A stretch of DNA of 64,000 nt, taken from Bathynomus jamesi. Lineage: Eukaryota; Arthropoda; Malacostraca; Isopoda; Cirolanidae. The position numbers and the translations under genes were made by a program. Shown here piece by piece: positions 10,079 to 20,440 of the stretch; positions within the stretch are counted from its first letter, which is position 1, and every line of letters begins with the position of its first letter. The notes below the pieces were generated by a model. That model made no database searches. It was not told the DNA's origin and saw only the letters and a list, made by a program, of their open reading frames with translations. The DNA lies in contig JAJOZX010000194.1 of the NCBI GenBank assembly GCA_023014485.1, forward strand, positions 581,501-645,500. The letters are read 5' to 3'.

Positions 10079-11250
10079 GTAAAGCCACCTTATATTACGG
10101 ATGGGGAGATACGTTGTCCCTGACAATCCTAAAATAAGTAGGGGTCTTGTACGATCTCTCACACAGCTTTTAAAAACATACACAGTCCTACGACGATCAT
10201 CCAACCCAAATACAACTATGCGGACATTCATTTCCTGTTCTACCCTTCTCAGCTCTTCAGGACCCATATTACAGTCAAATTCAAGTTCACAGTCTACAGC
10301 TAGTTTACGGGCACGCTCCACGACCGTAGGCAGCCAAATTTTTTGAGCGTTTATTTTGTACAGTAAACATACTTGCTAAGAGTACTGCTATAAAGCCGCA
10401 ACCACGATCGACGTTTATATGCTTTCGGTAAATAGTCGGAGAATTGAAGTTAAGAGTGTACGGTATGGCACTATGACCCGCAACACGGAATACACGGTCA
10501 ATATTTACCGTGAAGTTGTCCATATTAAAGGCTATACTACTTTGGGAGGCTTGCATTATACGTCCTAATATATATTCTACATCTTCAGCCGCCAAACGTC
10601 TAAATGGCACTATCACCCAATAATCGTCTACATCACCGTCATCTGACCCGAATCCAAAGGACAGACTCGTCCTGACTTCACGCTCGTTGCGATTCTGAAG
10701 AGCAAACTCTACAATATGCTGTACAACCCGGCGTAGCCCGCGCTCAATTCCATTGCTATACATGGCTCTAGGGTCGACCCTGACTCTATACCGATTTCTA
10801 GTCAAGGCTGGGGTGGGGGCTGCGGATCGCACCAATTCCAGCGTTATAGCATCCTCAACAGAACGGGGGGCGGCAGATGAATTAGGGGGTATATTAGCGG
10901 AAGGTGCTGCTGATGGGGGGCCTGTTGCGTAGGAGGTTGAGGGTTGGGGATCTATTATTGTAGACTTAACAGAACGGGGGGACGGCGGATGAATAAGGGG
11001 ATATATTAGCGGGAGGTGCTGCTGGGGGGCTTGTTGCGTAAGAGGTTGAGGGTTGGGGATCTATTACCGCTGCAACAGGCGCGTATTTCGGGCGCTTTAT
11101 ACCTGACGTGGGGTTCTCACACCTCCGCTTTGGACGTGCTACCGGTATCGCTGGTGAGGGTTCGTTGGCAGGGGAGGAGATCACAACTACACTGTCGTCG
11201 AGGTCATCCGTAATGTCAATGATGGGGTGCTCTACCTCATCGTCATTCAC
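10067..11250 (-). pseudogene. Polinton DNA polymerase B, N-terminal remnant (copy 1)
   Basis: Minus-strand pieces in three frames (10966-11250, 10305-10835, 10067-10321) match the first ~390 codons of the copy 2 polymerase gene. They comprise an acidic, Pro/Ser-rich leader starting MNDDEVEHPIIDITDD, a region with VDRGCGFIAVLLASMF, and a region with LEFDCNMGPEELRRVEQEMNVRIVVFGLDD. The zinc, exonuclease and polymerase domains are missing: homology with copy 2 stops at CGCGAGT near 10072. Two frameshifts also break what remains. The gene is transcribed away from the ATPase from a shared 85-base interval. Confidence 0.8.
10860..11090 (-). repeat. Internal duplication in the polymerase leader
   Basis: About 118 bp is present twice in tandem ('gggggatctattattgtagacttaacagaacgg' class), encoding two rounds of a Pro/Ala/Ser-rich stretch with PQPSTSYAT. 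The same duplication is in copy 2 (52365-52600), so it predates their separation. Confidence 0.8.
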
Positions 11251-11344
11251 GGTTCTGTGGGAGAAGAAAGCAAAATATAAGGAACAGCACTCAAAATTTG
11301 TAATATTTTGTAAATGACCCGCTTAGGAGTGTGACGTGTTAGAA
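11251..11344. promoter_or_regulatory. Divergent intergenic region, polymerase / ATPase (copy 1)
   Basis: About 95 bases separate the start of the minus-strand polymerase leader from the ATPase ATG at 11345. The region is AT-rich, with 'aaaatataagg' and 'taatattttgtaaatga'. It is 95% or so conserved in copy 2 (52766-52851). It probably holds promoters for both directions; I cannot pick out a definite TATA box. Confidence 0.45.
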
Positions 11345-11973
11345 ATGGACTCTGTAGAAAAATTCAGATTCACGAGCCCATCCACATGTATTATATCTGG
11401 ACCTACAGGATGCGGTAAAACTGTGTTTATGCTTAAAATCATTAAAGAAAAGGGGGAGATGTTCTCTAAATTTGTGTATAAAGTTATATGGTGCTATTCG
11501 ACGTATCAATCAGTGTTCAACGAGTACCAAGATGATATTTTGTTCCACAAAGGCGTATATGACGTTAATTCGTTAAAGGGAAATGAACATACAATCATTG
11601 TAATTGACGATCTCATGTTGGAGATGGATAAAACGTTTTCCGAGACATTTACAGTATTCTCCCACCATCTTAACATAAGCGTGTTCTTCATCAATCAGAA
11701 TCTATTTTTCAAAAATAGATACATGCGCGATGTGTCGTTAAATACGCAATATCTAGTTTTATTCGCGCAACGTAGAGATGTATCACAAATTGGGGTATTA
11801 GCCAATCAAATGTTCCCGAATAGCGTAAGGAGTTTTTGGAAGTTTATAAAGAAGCTACAAGCACGCGTTACGGATATTTGCTTTGCGACCTTCATCCGCG
11901 AAACACGTTTAGAGTGCTTCTACGAACGAATATATTTCCAAACGAGCCTGAAACGGTGTATATTCCAGAATGA
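11345..11973 (+). pseudogene. Polinton packaging ATPase (A32/FtsK-like), 3' frameshift
   Basis: A genome-packaging ATPase of the FtsK/HerA-like family that would drive DNA into the capsid. I take the start as ATG 11345 (MDSVEKF), not the upstream GTG. Walker A GPTGCGKT is at residues 19-26 and Walker B IVIDDLM at about 86-92. A conserved polar stretch (VFFINQNLF) follows. One base is missing near 11821 relative to copy 2 (cccgaatagcg versus cccgaatcagcg), so the last ~50 residues are read out of frame. In the intact form the stop overlaps the next ATG (ATGA, 11970-11973). The two copies are damaged at different points. Confidence 0.9.
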
Positions 11974-12278
11974 CAAAGAGACTAAAGAAATACCGTGAAT
12001 TAATAAAAATCTATCATCGACTGCCCCGGGCAATGCAGCAGATGTTTATTAAAAATATCGACGCCGACTTTTTAAAATGCATCTGTGAAATCTGTCTTAA
12101 CGTTATAAATTGCAATGTATCAATGAAAACCCATCAGAAGGCTCGCCTACGCCGTTACAAGAACATAATACGTGCACTCGCTCGTAAAAGTCAAACTGGA
12201 GCGAAGAAAAAACGAATTATTGTACAAACAGGAGGGTCATTTCTCCCATCTTATTTTCAGTTTTGGGTCCTTTACTGA
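11970..12278 (+). pseudogene. Small basic Polinton protein (copy 1)
   Basis: About 102 residues. The start ATG overlaps the ATPase stop. The N-terminal half is helical with CICEICLNVI; the middle is very basic (KARLRRYKNIIRALARKS) and is followed by KKKRIIVQTGGSFLP. Copy 2 continues from there into a hydrophobic tail (ILFSVLGPLL), but copy 1 has lost one base near 12246 and ends differently. A conserved Polinton protein of unknown function; the basic body with a hydrophobic tail suggests a DNA- or membrane-associated virion protein (inference). Confidence 0.65.
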
Positions 12279-12291
12279 CTAGATTAATATA

Positions 12292-13003
12292 ATGAAGAAA
12301 GTGGTAGTGATTCCCCACGAGGTGTACGCTTCACTGCAAAGGAATCCAGACACGGATCTAGATCCCAGTAAAAGCAGACTTAAAAGAATGGAAAGCGAAT
12401 TGCTAGCTCTATTAAACAGTGAAAAAACACCTGATGAGAAAAGAATCTTATACCAAGAAGCTCTGCAGAAATTTCTTCACGAGTACGAAAATTATAAGAG
12501 CCCTACAGAGATTCCTGTGGTTATTAGGCACAGCACGGGGGACGATGGACATGGCGACATAGGATCTGTGCCCGACGATACAGCTGACCAACCAAAAAGA
12601 TTAGCCACACAACATATCGAACATGTATTAAAAAGCACCCTCCCACATACATTGAGGAGTAAAGGCTTGTCTTTATAATCTATTGAATGAGGATCCCGCC
12701 ATACAATGGACCGATACAGGCGAGATCATTGTGGAAGGATCAAAGGTACAGGGATCGAATATCGTAGACATTGTCCATGATCTGGTGAGAAAGTGGGATA
12801 GGCCATCACCATCAGGCTGGAAGCATATTAAAGCAAGACTACAACAAATAAATGTCCCTAAAACGTTGATAGGAAATCTGAACAGGTTAAAAGACTTGGA
12901 ACATGCAACGCATGTGACACAATTGAAGACGCCGTCACCCCCGGCGGTAACACCTTTGAAGAGGAGCAAGAAGGTTAAACCAACCCTACCCACGTGCCTC
13001 TAA
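12292..13003 (+). pseudogene. Conserved Polinton protein of unknown function (copy 1)
   Basis: About 235 residues in two frames (12292-12678 and 12683-13003). Two bases are missing near 12668 relative to copy 2 (ggcttgtc versus ggcttaagtc). The first half begins MKKVVVIPHEVYASL and is a charged helical region. The second half has WTDTGEIIVEGSKVQGSNIVDIVHDLVR, a compact domain, then WKHIKARLQQINVPKTLIGN and a basic Pro-rich tail. It sits immediately before the integrase (10 bases). I recognise it as a recurrent Polinton gene but know no function. Confidence 0.7.
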
Positions 13004-13012
13004 AATACGCAA

Positions 13013-14074
13013 ATGGCTAACGTATTAACTAAACGCTATTATGACGTTTCCAACCCATCCTCTTACGGCGGCATAGATAGACTGTACAGAAGTGTTTACG
13101 GAGTAGGAAAAAAAGATGTTGAAAGATTTTTGAGGGAGCAGGACGCTTATACGCTTCATAAGCCTGTGAGAAAAAGGTTTAAAACAGCCAAGACAACGGC
13201 TTCCTCGATTGATTCTATTTGGCAAGCAGATTTAACAGACATGCAAAGATATTCTGTGTATAACGATGGTTACCGCTACATTCTATTCATAATAGACGTA
13301 TTCTCTAGATATCTGTGGCTAGTTCCTCTGAAAAATAAATCACCTGAAACAGTTGCTAAAGCCACCAAAACGCTAATGTTAAAAGAAAACAGGGTTCCTG
13401 GCTATTTTTGTGCGGATATGGGGAAGGAATTTATAGGCCGTGCTTTTCAGAACATGTTGACAGAGTTTAATATCAGCTATTACACAACCAATTCTATACA
13501 TAAGGCTTCTTTAGCTGAAAGAGTTCAGCGCACCATAAAGGAACGCATGCACCGTTATTTTACACATAAAAACACATACAGATTTCTAGACATTCTGGAA
13601 TCATTGGCGTCATCCTACAACCGCTCACACCATCGCACGATTGGGACAACACCTAACGAAGCTTTAGAAAGAGGTACGCTCCCGAGGAGAGATGGATCAC
13701 CACCACCACCACCACACTCTGCGCGCTTCAAAATCAATGATCATGTAAGGCTGTCGCGTTCGGGGAACAAATTCGCAAAGGGTTTTGAGCAAGGATGGAC
13801 ACGCGAGATTTTTAAAGTTAGGGCTATGAGACCTAAAGGTGAGATAATGATGTATTACATTGAAGATTTGAATGGAGAAGAAATCTCAGGAGGCTTTTAC
13901 CGCGAGGAATTGCAGAAAGTTGCGTTTAATTTAGGAAAAAATGTGTTTAAAATTGAGAAACTTTTAGGAAGCAAAGGTTCAGGAAAGACAAAAATGTACC
14001 TGGTGAAATGGTTAGGGTACCCAGAAAGCTTCAACACCTATATAAAAGCTGATGCAATAATGAAGCTTAAATAG
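13013..14074 (+). CDS. Polinton integrase, retroviral type with chromodomain (intact)
   Basis: An unbroken 353-codon frame. It would join the element's ends to host DNA with a 6-bp stagger. Residues ~60-220 form the rve core: catalytic D73 (WQADL), D135 (FCADMGKEF) and E169 (SLAERVQRTIKERM). The N-terminal part is short and helical. A Pro/His stretch (~225-235) precedes a C-terminal region with an SH3-like segment (KINDHVRLSR). The last ~45 residues (NVFKIEKLLGSKGS...YLVKWLGYPESFNTY) are a chromodomain, which may steer insertion to modified histones. This is the only core gene open from end to end in either copy. Copy 2 has a nonsense change and a frameshift in the same gene. Confidence 0.93.
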   Translation: MANVLTKRYYDVSNPSSYGGIDRLYRSVYGVGKKDVERFLREQDAYTLHKPVRKRFKTAKTTASSIDSIWQADLTDMQRYSVYNDGYRYILFIIDVFSRYLWLVPLKNKSPETVAKATKTLMLKENRVPGYFCADMGKEFIGRAFQNMLTEFNISYYTTNSIHKASLAERVQRTIKERMHRYFTHKNTYRFLDILESLASSYNRSHHRTIGTTPNEALERGTLPRRDGSPPPPPHSARFKINDHVRLSRSGNKFAKGFEQGWTREIFKVRAMRPKGEIMMYYIEDLNGEEISGGFYREELQKVAFNLGKNVFKIEKLLGSKGSGKTKMYLVKWLGYPESFNTYIKADAIMKLK

Positions 14075-14082
14075 TATGCAAC

Positions 14083-14935
14083 ATGGCTCCTAACCATTTC
14101 TACGTCACACTCCCGTCCTCCTCGTCCCTGTCTGCACACCCTAACAACACACTAGCCAACTTTGTAACAGAACTCCACAAGCACATTGAATTGGGTCGTG
14201 ATTCGTATGAGGTGGGGATATGCGAAATTCAGCTGGACACCATCTTTTTAAATATTGAACATAAAGAAACCGTTTTTACGATTCTTAGAGACATTGACGT
14301 GTGAAAAAGCTGGGGTAGCTATGGATGAAACTATGCGCATCGCTCGGACTAAGATTGCACGGTATTACAGTACAGAAGTAAGACTAGGACCGGGTCAATA
14401 TGGTTCGGCCGAGATGTTGTGAGAGGCTTAAACGTAAGTTTAAGAAACTCAAACCTTACGAATAATTTAGTATACGAAATCGTAAACAACCCTGCACATA
14501 CACTAATCCTAAAATCAAAGACTAACAGACGTATTAAAGACCATAGAAAGTTCCAAATTCTAGCCAATGGCCGATATAGCGCAGCTTCCAAAGAGACACA
14601 TTTCACGAGACACAGCATGACTTGTCCAGATTAATGTATCAATTGAAGATGGAGAAATTGGCTGAAAGGTCCCCAGACATGTGCTATATTTACAGTAACA
14701 TAGTGGAGCACCAGTTTGTTGGGGATACCCAGGCACGCCTGCTGCGCATTGCTCACATCCCCAACCATAGAGGAAGGAGTTTGAGTATTACATATGACAG
14801 ACCCCATTATGTGAATGTCGCAACTAATTTAATAACCAATATCTCAATATATATAAGACGATTGAGGGTGAAAACTTCCCATTCGGTAACGGGAGCTTAA
14901 CAGTGAAGCTACACTTTCGACGCACTGAGTTATAA
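14083..14935 (+). pseudogene. Polinton minor capsid (penton-like) protein, copy 1
   Basis: Starts at ATG 14083 (MAPNHFYVTLPSSSS), eight bases after the integrase stop region. The single-jelly-roll penton pattern is spread over three frames: HFYVTLPS...NNTLANFVTEL at the start, EVGICEIQ at about residue 45, then YSNIVEHQFVGDTQARLLRIAHIP and a final LHFRR. Frameshifts lie near 14296 and 14620, with small changes near 14390. The stop overlaps the next ATG (TAATG, 14933-14937). The role would be the pentameric capsid vertex. Confidence 0.85.
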
Positions 14936-15314
14936 TGGATAGAAAGCCTTTCACCGTCTATCGAGGGGTGCGATACCAGCGCGGTAGTGGACTTGGGTCC
15001 ATTTTTTCATCCATACTACGTACGGCTGTTCCTTTGCTGAAGAGGGGTGCCAGATACCTTGGAAGGAAAGCGCTGCAATCAGGTATTAACACTGCAGAAG
15101 ACATATTGGCCGGGGCTAAACCTAAAGAGGCTCTAAAAAAACATTTAAAGCGTACACGGGACGAAATCATCAAAGATGCAGAGAAAAATGCGTGGTGGCG
15201 GGATGAAGCGGGCTGCCCGGAAGAAGAAGGGGTCACGTGGTATTAAACGTAAAAGGCTATCAAAAAAGAAGTGCTGTAAGCGAATGAAACCTATGGTTGA
15301 CCACTTTTTTGACT
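14935..15314 (+). pseudogene. Basic virion-core-like protein (copy 1, frameshifted)
   Basis: MDRKPFTVYRGVRYQRGSGLG is followed by an amphipathic helix region (SSILRTAVPLLKRGARYLGRKAL) and then a very Lys/Arg-rich tail. The Gly-rich turn, amphipathic helix and basic tail resemble adenovirus-type small core or membrane-lytic proteins (inference). Copy 1 is frameshifted near 15180; copy 2 is open over 127 codons. Confidence 0.75.
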
Positions 15315-15390
15315 GATATAAGCTAAGGACATTGATCTCATGAATCATAGTTTGTTTACCACTTGTCGAGAGAGGAGTCACTATTTCGCC

Positions 15391-16688
15391 ATGGCACGCT
15401 TCATCCACCCATGTAGTTCACAATGCTGTAAATCGGAGCTGTCCCTTTTTGAGCTACCTCCAACCCAAGTTTCTATTGAGCACAGTGACTTTATTACAAT
15501 TAACCCTTTAAACACAATTAGTTCCCCGAGTGCACCTATAGAATTCGTGATACCCAGCTCAGGTCCTTACTTTTTGATCCAAGCTGTGTGCACATGTACG
15601 CTAAGCTACGTATAGCCCATTCTGATGGAACGGTCTGCGATGACAAATATGCTGTATACCCTGAAACAAACTTTCTGCACTCCATATTCAACCAGTGTGA
15701 CGTATATTTAAATCAGACCAACATATCGGCAGGCACGGGGTACTATCATCTACGAGCCTATCTGGAAAATGTCCTCAACTTTTCCAAAGAAGCGAAGGCT
15801 ACCTTTTTAAGTGCCGAGGGATATTATCAAACTAAAGATGAAAATAGTATAAAGGACAAATTTAAAAATTCTAAAAAGAAAATATACGAGTGTTTTGGAC
15901 GGTTGCACACAGATTTCACTTTCCAGGAGAAGTTGCTTGTGAACGGGGTGGATATGAAAATAAAGCTCACCCGCACGAGTCCTGTCTGCTTAAATCTGGA
16001 TGCGGATCAAGAAGAGGGTGCAAACCCCGTTGTGGTTCACATTATGGACACATACCTCCGCGTACGGCGAGTGAAATTAAGTTCACCAAAACAATTAGAA
16101 ATTGAGAAAAATTTACTAAACGCTACAGTGAGATATCCTATTAACAGAGTGCAAATCAAACTATATACGGTTCCTGCAGGGTTGGCATCGAAGCAGATAG
16201 AAAACATTGCCCTGGGAAATCTTCCTAAAAGGATATTAATCGGCATGCAGGACCACGCTTCGGTGAATGGAAAATATAAAAAGAGTGCCTTTAAATTCGA
16301 GAATTTCGGACTTAAAAATATAACTCTATACGTTAATGGCACTGCTTTGGGTGGAACAATGGGTACGGACTATTCATCAGACGCTGTGTTACCTCTTTGT
16401 GCCAGAGCCTATAGTAATCTGACCCATATTGCAGGTGATTGTGATGAGCTTGGTAATGGGGTAACGCAGGAAGAATTCATTGATCAATTTAACCTTTATC
16501 CGTTTGACATTACACCTGACTTATCTGCTAGCGTAAATACCCATTTAACCCCACAGCAGAGCGGAAACATCTCAGTGCGGCTGGAATTCGCCAAGCCTAT
16601 AGACGCTCCTATTAGTGTACTAGTATATCTCGAATCGCAAGCCCTAATAGAAGTAGATAGATTTAGGAGCGTTATCACTGACTTTTAA
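15391..16688 (+). pseudogene. Polinton major capsid protein (double jelly roll), copy 1
   Basis: Starts at ATG 15391 in a good context (gccATGGC). The first frame carries CKSELSLFELPPTQVSIE. A one-base loss in a T run near 15573 (five Ts against six in copy 2) shifts the frame; the remaining 366 codons (15588-16688) are open. They include LHSIFNQCDVYLN, YHLRAYLENVLNF, CFGRLHTDFTFQEKLLVNGVDMKI, LPKRILIGMQDH, FNLYPFDITPDLSAS and the C-terminal VYLESQALIEVDRFRSVITDF. This is the family that builds the hexagonal capsid shell. The protease ATG begins one base after the stop. Confidence 0.92.
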
Positions 16689-16689
16689 A

Positions 16690-17150
16690 ATGGATGCTAA
16701 TACACTTCAGAAAGTAATGGAGCGAGTCACACGTGTTTGCGAAGAATGAAACATTGAGTTTGCCAAGTACGCGAGAATGCGGTAGTCTTATTGTGAACAC
16801 AGATGTCATCGGTAATGAAGGGATTCACTGGATCGCTGTCTATTTTAAAAATAGACAGCGCCTGTACTATTTTGATTCACTCGCTACTCAACCCTTTAGT
16901 GACCCTATTATTGTAAAATTTCTCGCTCAGTTACATATTCCCGAAGTTGTATGGAACCCGTTTCGTGTACAAATATTTTACTAATGTTTGCGGAATGTAC
17001 TGCGTCTCATTTCTCATGCATATGTCAAGTGATAAAGAATTTATAAATTTTTTAAATTTATTTGACCCGTGTCACACTCGCCGAAACGATGAAATGGTAT
17101 GCAGACAGATAAAAATCCGTTTTCCAATTGTACGTACTCGTATATTATAA
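16690..17150 (+). pseudogene. Adenain-like cysteine protease (copy 1)
   Basis: The maturation protease of the capsid. The order is His (GIHWIAVYFKNR), Asp (LYYFDSLAT), then Cys (NVCGMYCVSFLMHMS), typical of the adenain/C48 fold. Near 16720 copy 1 lacks about 20 bases present in copy 2 and is shifted; a second shift lies near 16970. Its C-terminal end is better preserved than in copy 2, running to a stop at 17148-17150. Confidence 0.88.
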
Positions 17151-17601
17151 TGTTTTTTTCGTATATTTGTAACGGTATATTCTGTAGTTGTTTATTGTAC
17201 TGATTTCTTTCATTTAATAAATTTATGAAATATATTGTCTTCTTATCCCAAAAAGATTGAAAAACACTTACATTATTTCGGTGTGACATTGTTGACTGAT
17301 CAGTATACCTCCGTATTCCGAGATTCTTCAAAAGATTGTATAACACGTGTCAAATCCTCATCGGACCTTAAAGGGATAATGTTCATTCTTTTAAAACATA
17401 TACAGAGTATACAGACAGATCCCCATTATGTGAAGATATCTTTGGCTCATTTAAGAGGAATAACATTGATTACCATAAAAAATTTCGATTTTAGCATAAT
17501 GGGGATAACCAAATAACATTGATTGACATAAAAAATTTTGGCGAGTATCTATTTGACGAGATACTACAACTCTCCATATATATAAATCGAATTATAGACA
17601 C

Positions 17602-17892
17602 TTACATTTCTATGGCGGTCCCCTGCGTCGGGTTGTAAGGAGCGTCACTGCAAATATCTTCAACGGTTTGCGTTGGAAATAATTCGCCACGGTCAATCGC
17701 GTTAAAAAGACTAATTGCGGTTAATGCTGCAGGGTCACTTTCTTCATACAATTCCGGGGAGAAGCACAGGTCCATGGTGGAGGATGTGTGACATTGCTGA
17801 CTGTTCAGTATATCCTCTGTATTCCGAGATTCTTCAAAAGATTGTATAACACGTGTCAAATCCTCATCGGACCTTAAAGGAATAATGTTCAT
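17602..17892 (-). CDS. Small right-end ORF, unit 1 (96 aa, fused form)
   Basis: An open frame from ATG 17892 through an internal Kozak-like ATG (ccaccATGG, 17775) to TAA at 17602. The first 39 residues (RSDEDLTRVIQSFEESRNTED) and the last 57 (LYEESDPAALTAISLFNAIDRGELFP, then SDAPYNPTQG) are two separate ORFs in copy 2. Here the tandem duplication has joined them in frame. Acidic, no motif I know. The stop is embedded in aaatGTAAGTg, a perfect splice donor, so the copy 2 arrangement may be two spliced exons. Confidence 0.5.
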   Translation of the reverse strand: MNIIPLRSDEDLTRVIQSFEESRNTEDILNSQQCHTSSTMDLCFSPELYEESDPAALTAISLFNAIDRGELFPTQTVEDICSDAPYNPTQGTAIEM

Positions 17893-18138
17893 TCTTTTAA
17901 AACATATACAGAGTATACAGACAGATCCCCATTATGTGAAGATATCTTTGGTTCATTTAAGAGGAATAACTTTGATTGCCATAAAAAAATTCGATTTTAG
18001 CATAATGGGGATAAGAGGTAAAACCAAATAACATTGATTGACATAAAAATTTTTTGGCGAGTATCTATTTGACGAGATACTACAACTCTCCAAATATATA
18101 AATCGAATTATAGACACTTACATTTCTATGGTAGTCCC

Positions 18139-18411
18139 CTGCGTCGGGTTGTAAGGAGCGTCACTGCAAATATCTTCAACGGTTTGCGTTGGAATAATTC
18201 CACGGTCAATCGCGTTAAAAAGACTAATTGCGGTTAATGCTGCAGGTCACTTTCTTCATACAATTCCGGGGAGAAGCACAGGTCCATGGTGGAGGATGTG
18301 TGACATTGACTGTTCAGTATATCCTCTGTATTCCGAGATTCTTCAAAAGATTGTATAACACGTGTCAAATCCTCATCGGACCTTAAAGGAATAATGTTCA
18401 TTCTTTTAAAC
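18139..18411 (-). pseudogene. Small right-end ORF, unit 2 (frameshifted)
   Basis: The same two segments as unit 1, but bases are missing near 18195 and 18240, so the frame is lost. Confidence 0.6.
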
Positions 18412-18649
18412 ATATACAGAGTATACAGACAGATCCCCATTATGTGAAGATATCTTTGGTTCATTTAAGAGGAATAACTTTGATTGCCATAAAAAATTTC
18501 GATTTTAGCATAATGGGGATAAGAGGTAAAACCAAATAACATTGATTGACATAAAAATTTTTGGCGAGTATCTATTTGACGAGATACTACAACTCTCCAA
18601 ATATATAAATCGAATTATAGACACTTACATTTCTATGGTAGTCCCTGCG

Positions 18650-18796
18650 TCGGGTTGTAAGGAGCGTCACTGCAAATATCTTCTACGGTTTGCGTTGGAA
18701 TAATTCATCACGGTCAATCGCGTTAAAAAGACTAATTGTCGTTAATGCTGCAGCGTCACTTTCTTCATACAAGTCTGGGGAGACGTACAGGTCCAT
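18650..18796 (-). pseudogene. Small right-end ORF, unit 3 (promoter-proximal, frameshifted)
   Basis: Begins at the Kozak-like ccaccATGGAC (ATG at 18796-18794) directly downstream of the promoter at 18848-18894. A one-base loss near 18700 shifts the frame after about 33 codons. Confidence 0.55.
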
Positions 18797-18847
18797 GGTG
18801 GAGGGAATGATTATTCACTGACGCGAAAATAGCTACTGTTACTCCCA

Positions 18848-18894
18848 ACTGAAAAATAGCCCCTTTTTATATGCACAGTCGCCAAGCTCCGCCC
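18848..18894 (-). promoter_or_regulatory. Core promoter for the small right-end genes (copy 1)
   Basis: On the minus strand, in order: a GC box GGGCGGAG (18894-18887), a TATA box ATATAAAAAGGG (18872-18861) and an arthropod-type initiator TCAGT (18852-18848) about 20 bases further on. A Kozak-like ATG follows ~55 bases downstream. The GC box, TATA and surrounding bases recur in copy 2 at 59455-59492. Confidence 0.7.
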
Positions 18895-18984
18895 AAAAGA
18901 CCAGATGTTCGTAGTGATTGGCTGCCGATGTAGCTGGGTGGAGCTATGACGTGTACCAATCCTCTATAACGGGATCGGACGAGT

Positions 18985-19396
18985 AACATATATATAAAAA
19001 TCGTGTTTCTTGTGAATAAATTATAGACACTTACATTTCTATGGTAGTCCCTTATATTATATTTTTATTTTTACTTACAAGTTAGTATTGTTTTCACAAA
19101 TTCTTGTGTTAACATAATTTCAATTGTTAACTATTTTATAATAAATAAATATATCCTAATTATATTTTTAAAAAAGCATTCAGTTTCCACGTTAAACTGT
19201 GGGTCTAAGGCGGAGTGAAAACCTTTCCAATTCGGCACAAACTCTGCCATTTTAAGGATGGTTTAACTGCAGCACTATAAATGTTATAGTTTAAATAAAG
19301 AGGCTAACTAAACACTGCATAAATAAACACTAAAATAAAATTAAATGTTATAATAGAAAAAATAATATATATATATATATTTACATATACCTATCA
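18985..19396. other. AT-rich right arm of Polinton copy 1
   Basis: Includes the segment 'tttccacgttaaactgtgggtctaaggcggagtgaaaacc' (19184-19225), which occurs three times in copy 2 (near 59787, 60096 and 60438). No ORF. Confidence 0.6.
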
Positions 19397-20198
19397 TAAG
19401 ATGTTTAAAAGAATGTGTATATATATAATTATAGTAAACTTACGTCAAGATAAACTAGTTACCCATAAAAACCTAATTGGTTTTCTATAATTCTGTTTTC
19501 TATGGTTGGTTGAATTATGTGTAGGCTAACTACGTTATTTGTTTCGTCGGATTGTGTTTTGGCTAATTTCAAGTTTAATGAAGTTCAAGTTAATGTTATA
19601 TTTGTTTCTAATCGTTAAACACTATATACATCTATTGTAAAACACTATATACATCTATACATCTATAGTGAAACACTATATATATCTATTTATCTATCTT
19701 AAAAAATTATAAAATATTTGTCGTTTAATTTTGCTCATGTTGTTGCAAAGTAAATACATTCAAACTTGTTTTAAATAAAGAAAAATTAATATAAAATATA
19801 TATATATATCACAAGATGTTTAAAAGACTGTATATATATAATTATAGTAAACTTATGTCAAGATAAACTAGTTATCCATAAAAACCTAATTGGTTTTCTA
19901 TAATTCTGTTTTCTATGGTTGGTTGAATTATGTGTAGGCTAACTACGTTATTTGTTTCGTCGGATTGTGTTTTGGCTAATTTCAAGTTTAATGAAGTTCA
20001 AGTTAATGTTATATTTGTTTCTAATCGTTAAACACTATATACATCTATTGTAAAACACTATATACATCTATACATCTATAGTGAAACACTATATATATCT
20101 ATTTATCTATCTTAAAAAATTATAAAATATTTATCGTTTAATTTTGCTCATGTTGTTTGCAAAGTAAATACATTCAAACTTGTTTTAAATAAAGAAAA

Positions 20199-20248
<50 letters not shown>

Positions 20249-20440
20249 CACAAGATGTTTAAAAGACTGTATATATATAATTATAGTAAACTTAGGTCAA
20301 GATAAACTAGTTATCCATAAAAACCTAATGGTTTTCTATAATTCTGTTTTCTATGGTTGGTTGAATTATGTGTAGGCTAACTACGTTATTTGTTTCGTCG
20401 GATTGTGTTTTGGCTAATTTCAACTTTTAAATGAAGTTTC
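19397..20440. repeat. Tandem repeat of ~415-430 bp, copy 1 right arm
   Basis: Two full units (about 19397-19810 and 19811-20240) and a partial third (20241-20440). Each contains 'aaacctaattggttttctataattctgttttctatggttggttgaattatgtg' and a sub-repeat 'aaacactatatacatctat'. The units differ by a few bases and in TA-run length. Confidence 0.9.

Larger units (their letters stand above)
17260..18835 (-). repeat. Tandem array of a small minus-strand gene (about 3 x 525 bp)
   Basis: Three units (about 17266-17790, 17791-18315, 18316-18835) are 95% or more alike. Each has one segment that begins MNIIPLRSDEDLTRVIQ and one that begins MDL...YEESD. Copy 2 has a single unit (58850-59400). The array therefore arose in copy 1. 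Confidence 0.9.

Noticed and set aside
17260..18835. Assembly duplication in Polinton copy 1
   Set aside because: Not adopted as the main explanation because the three units differ by many single bases and indels, but only long reads can exclude it.
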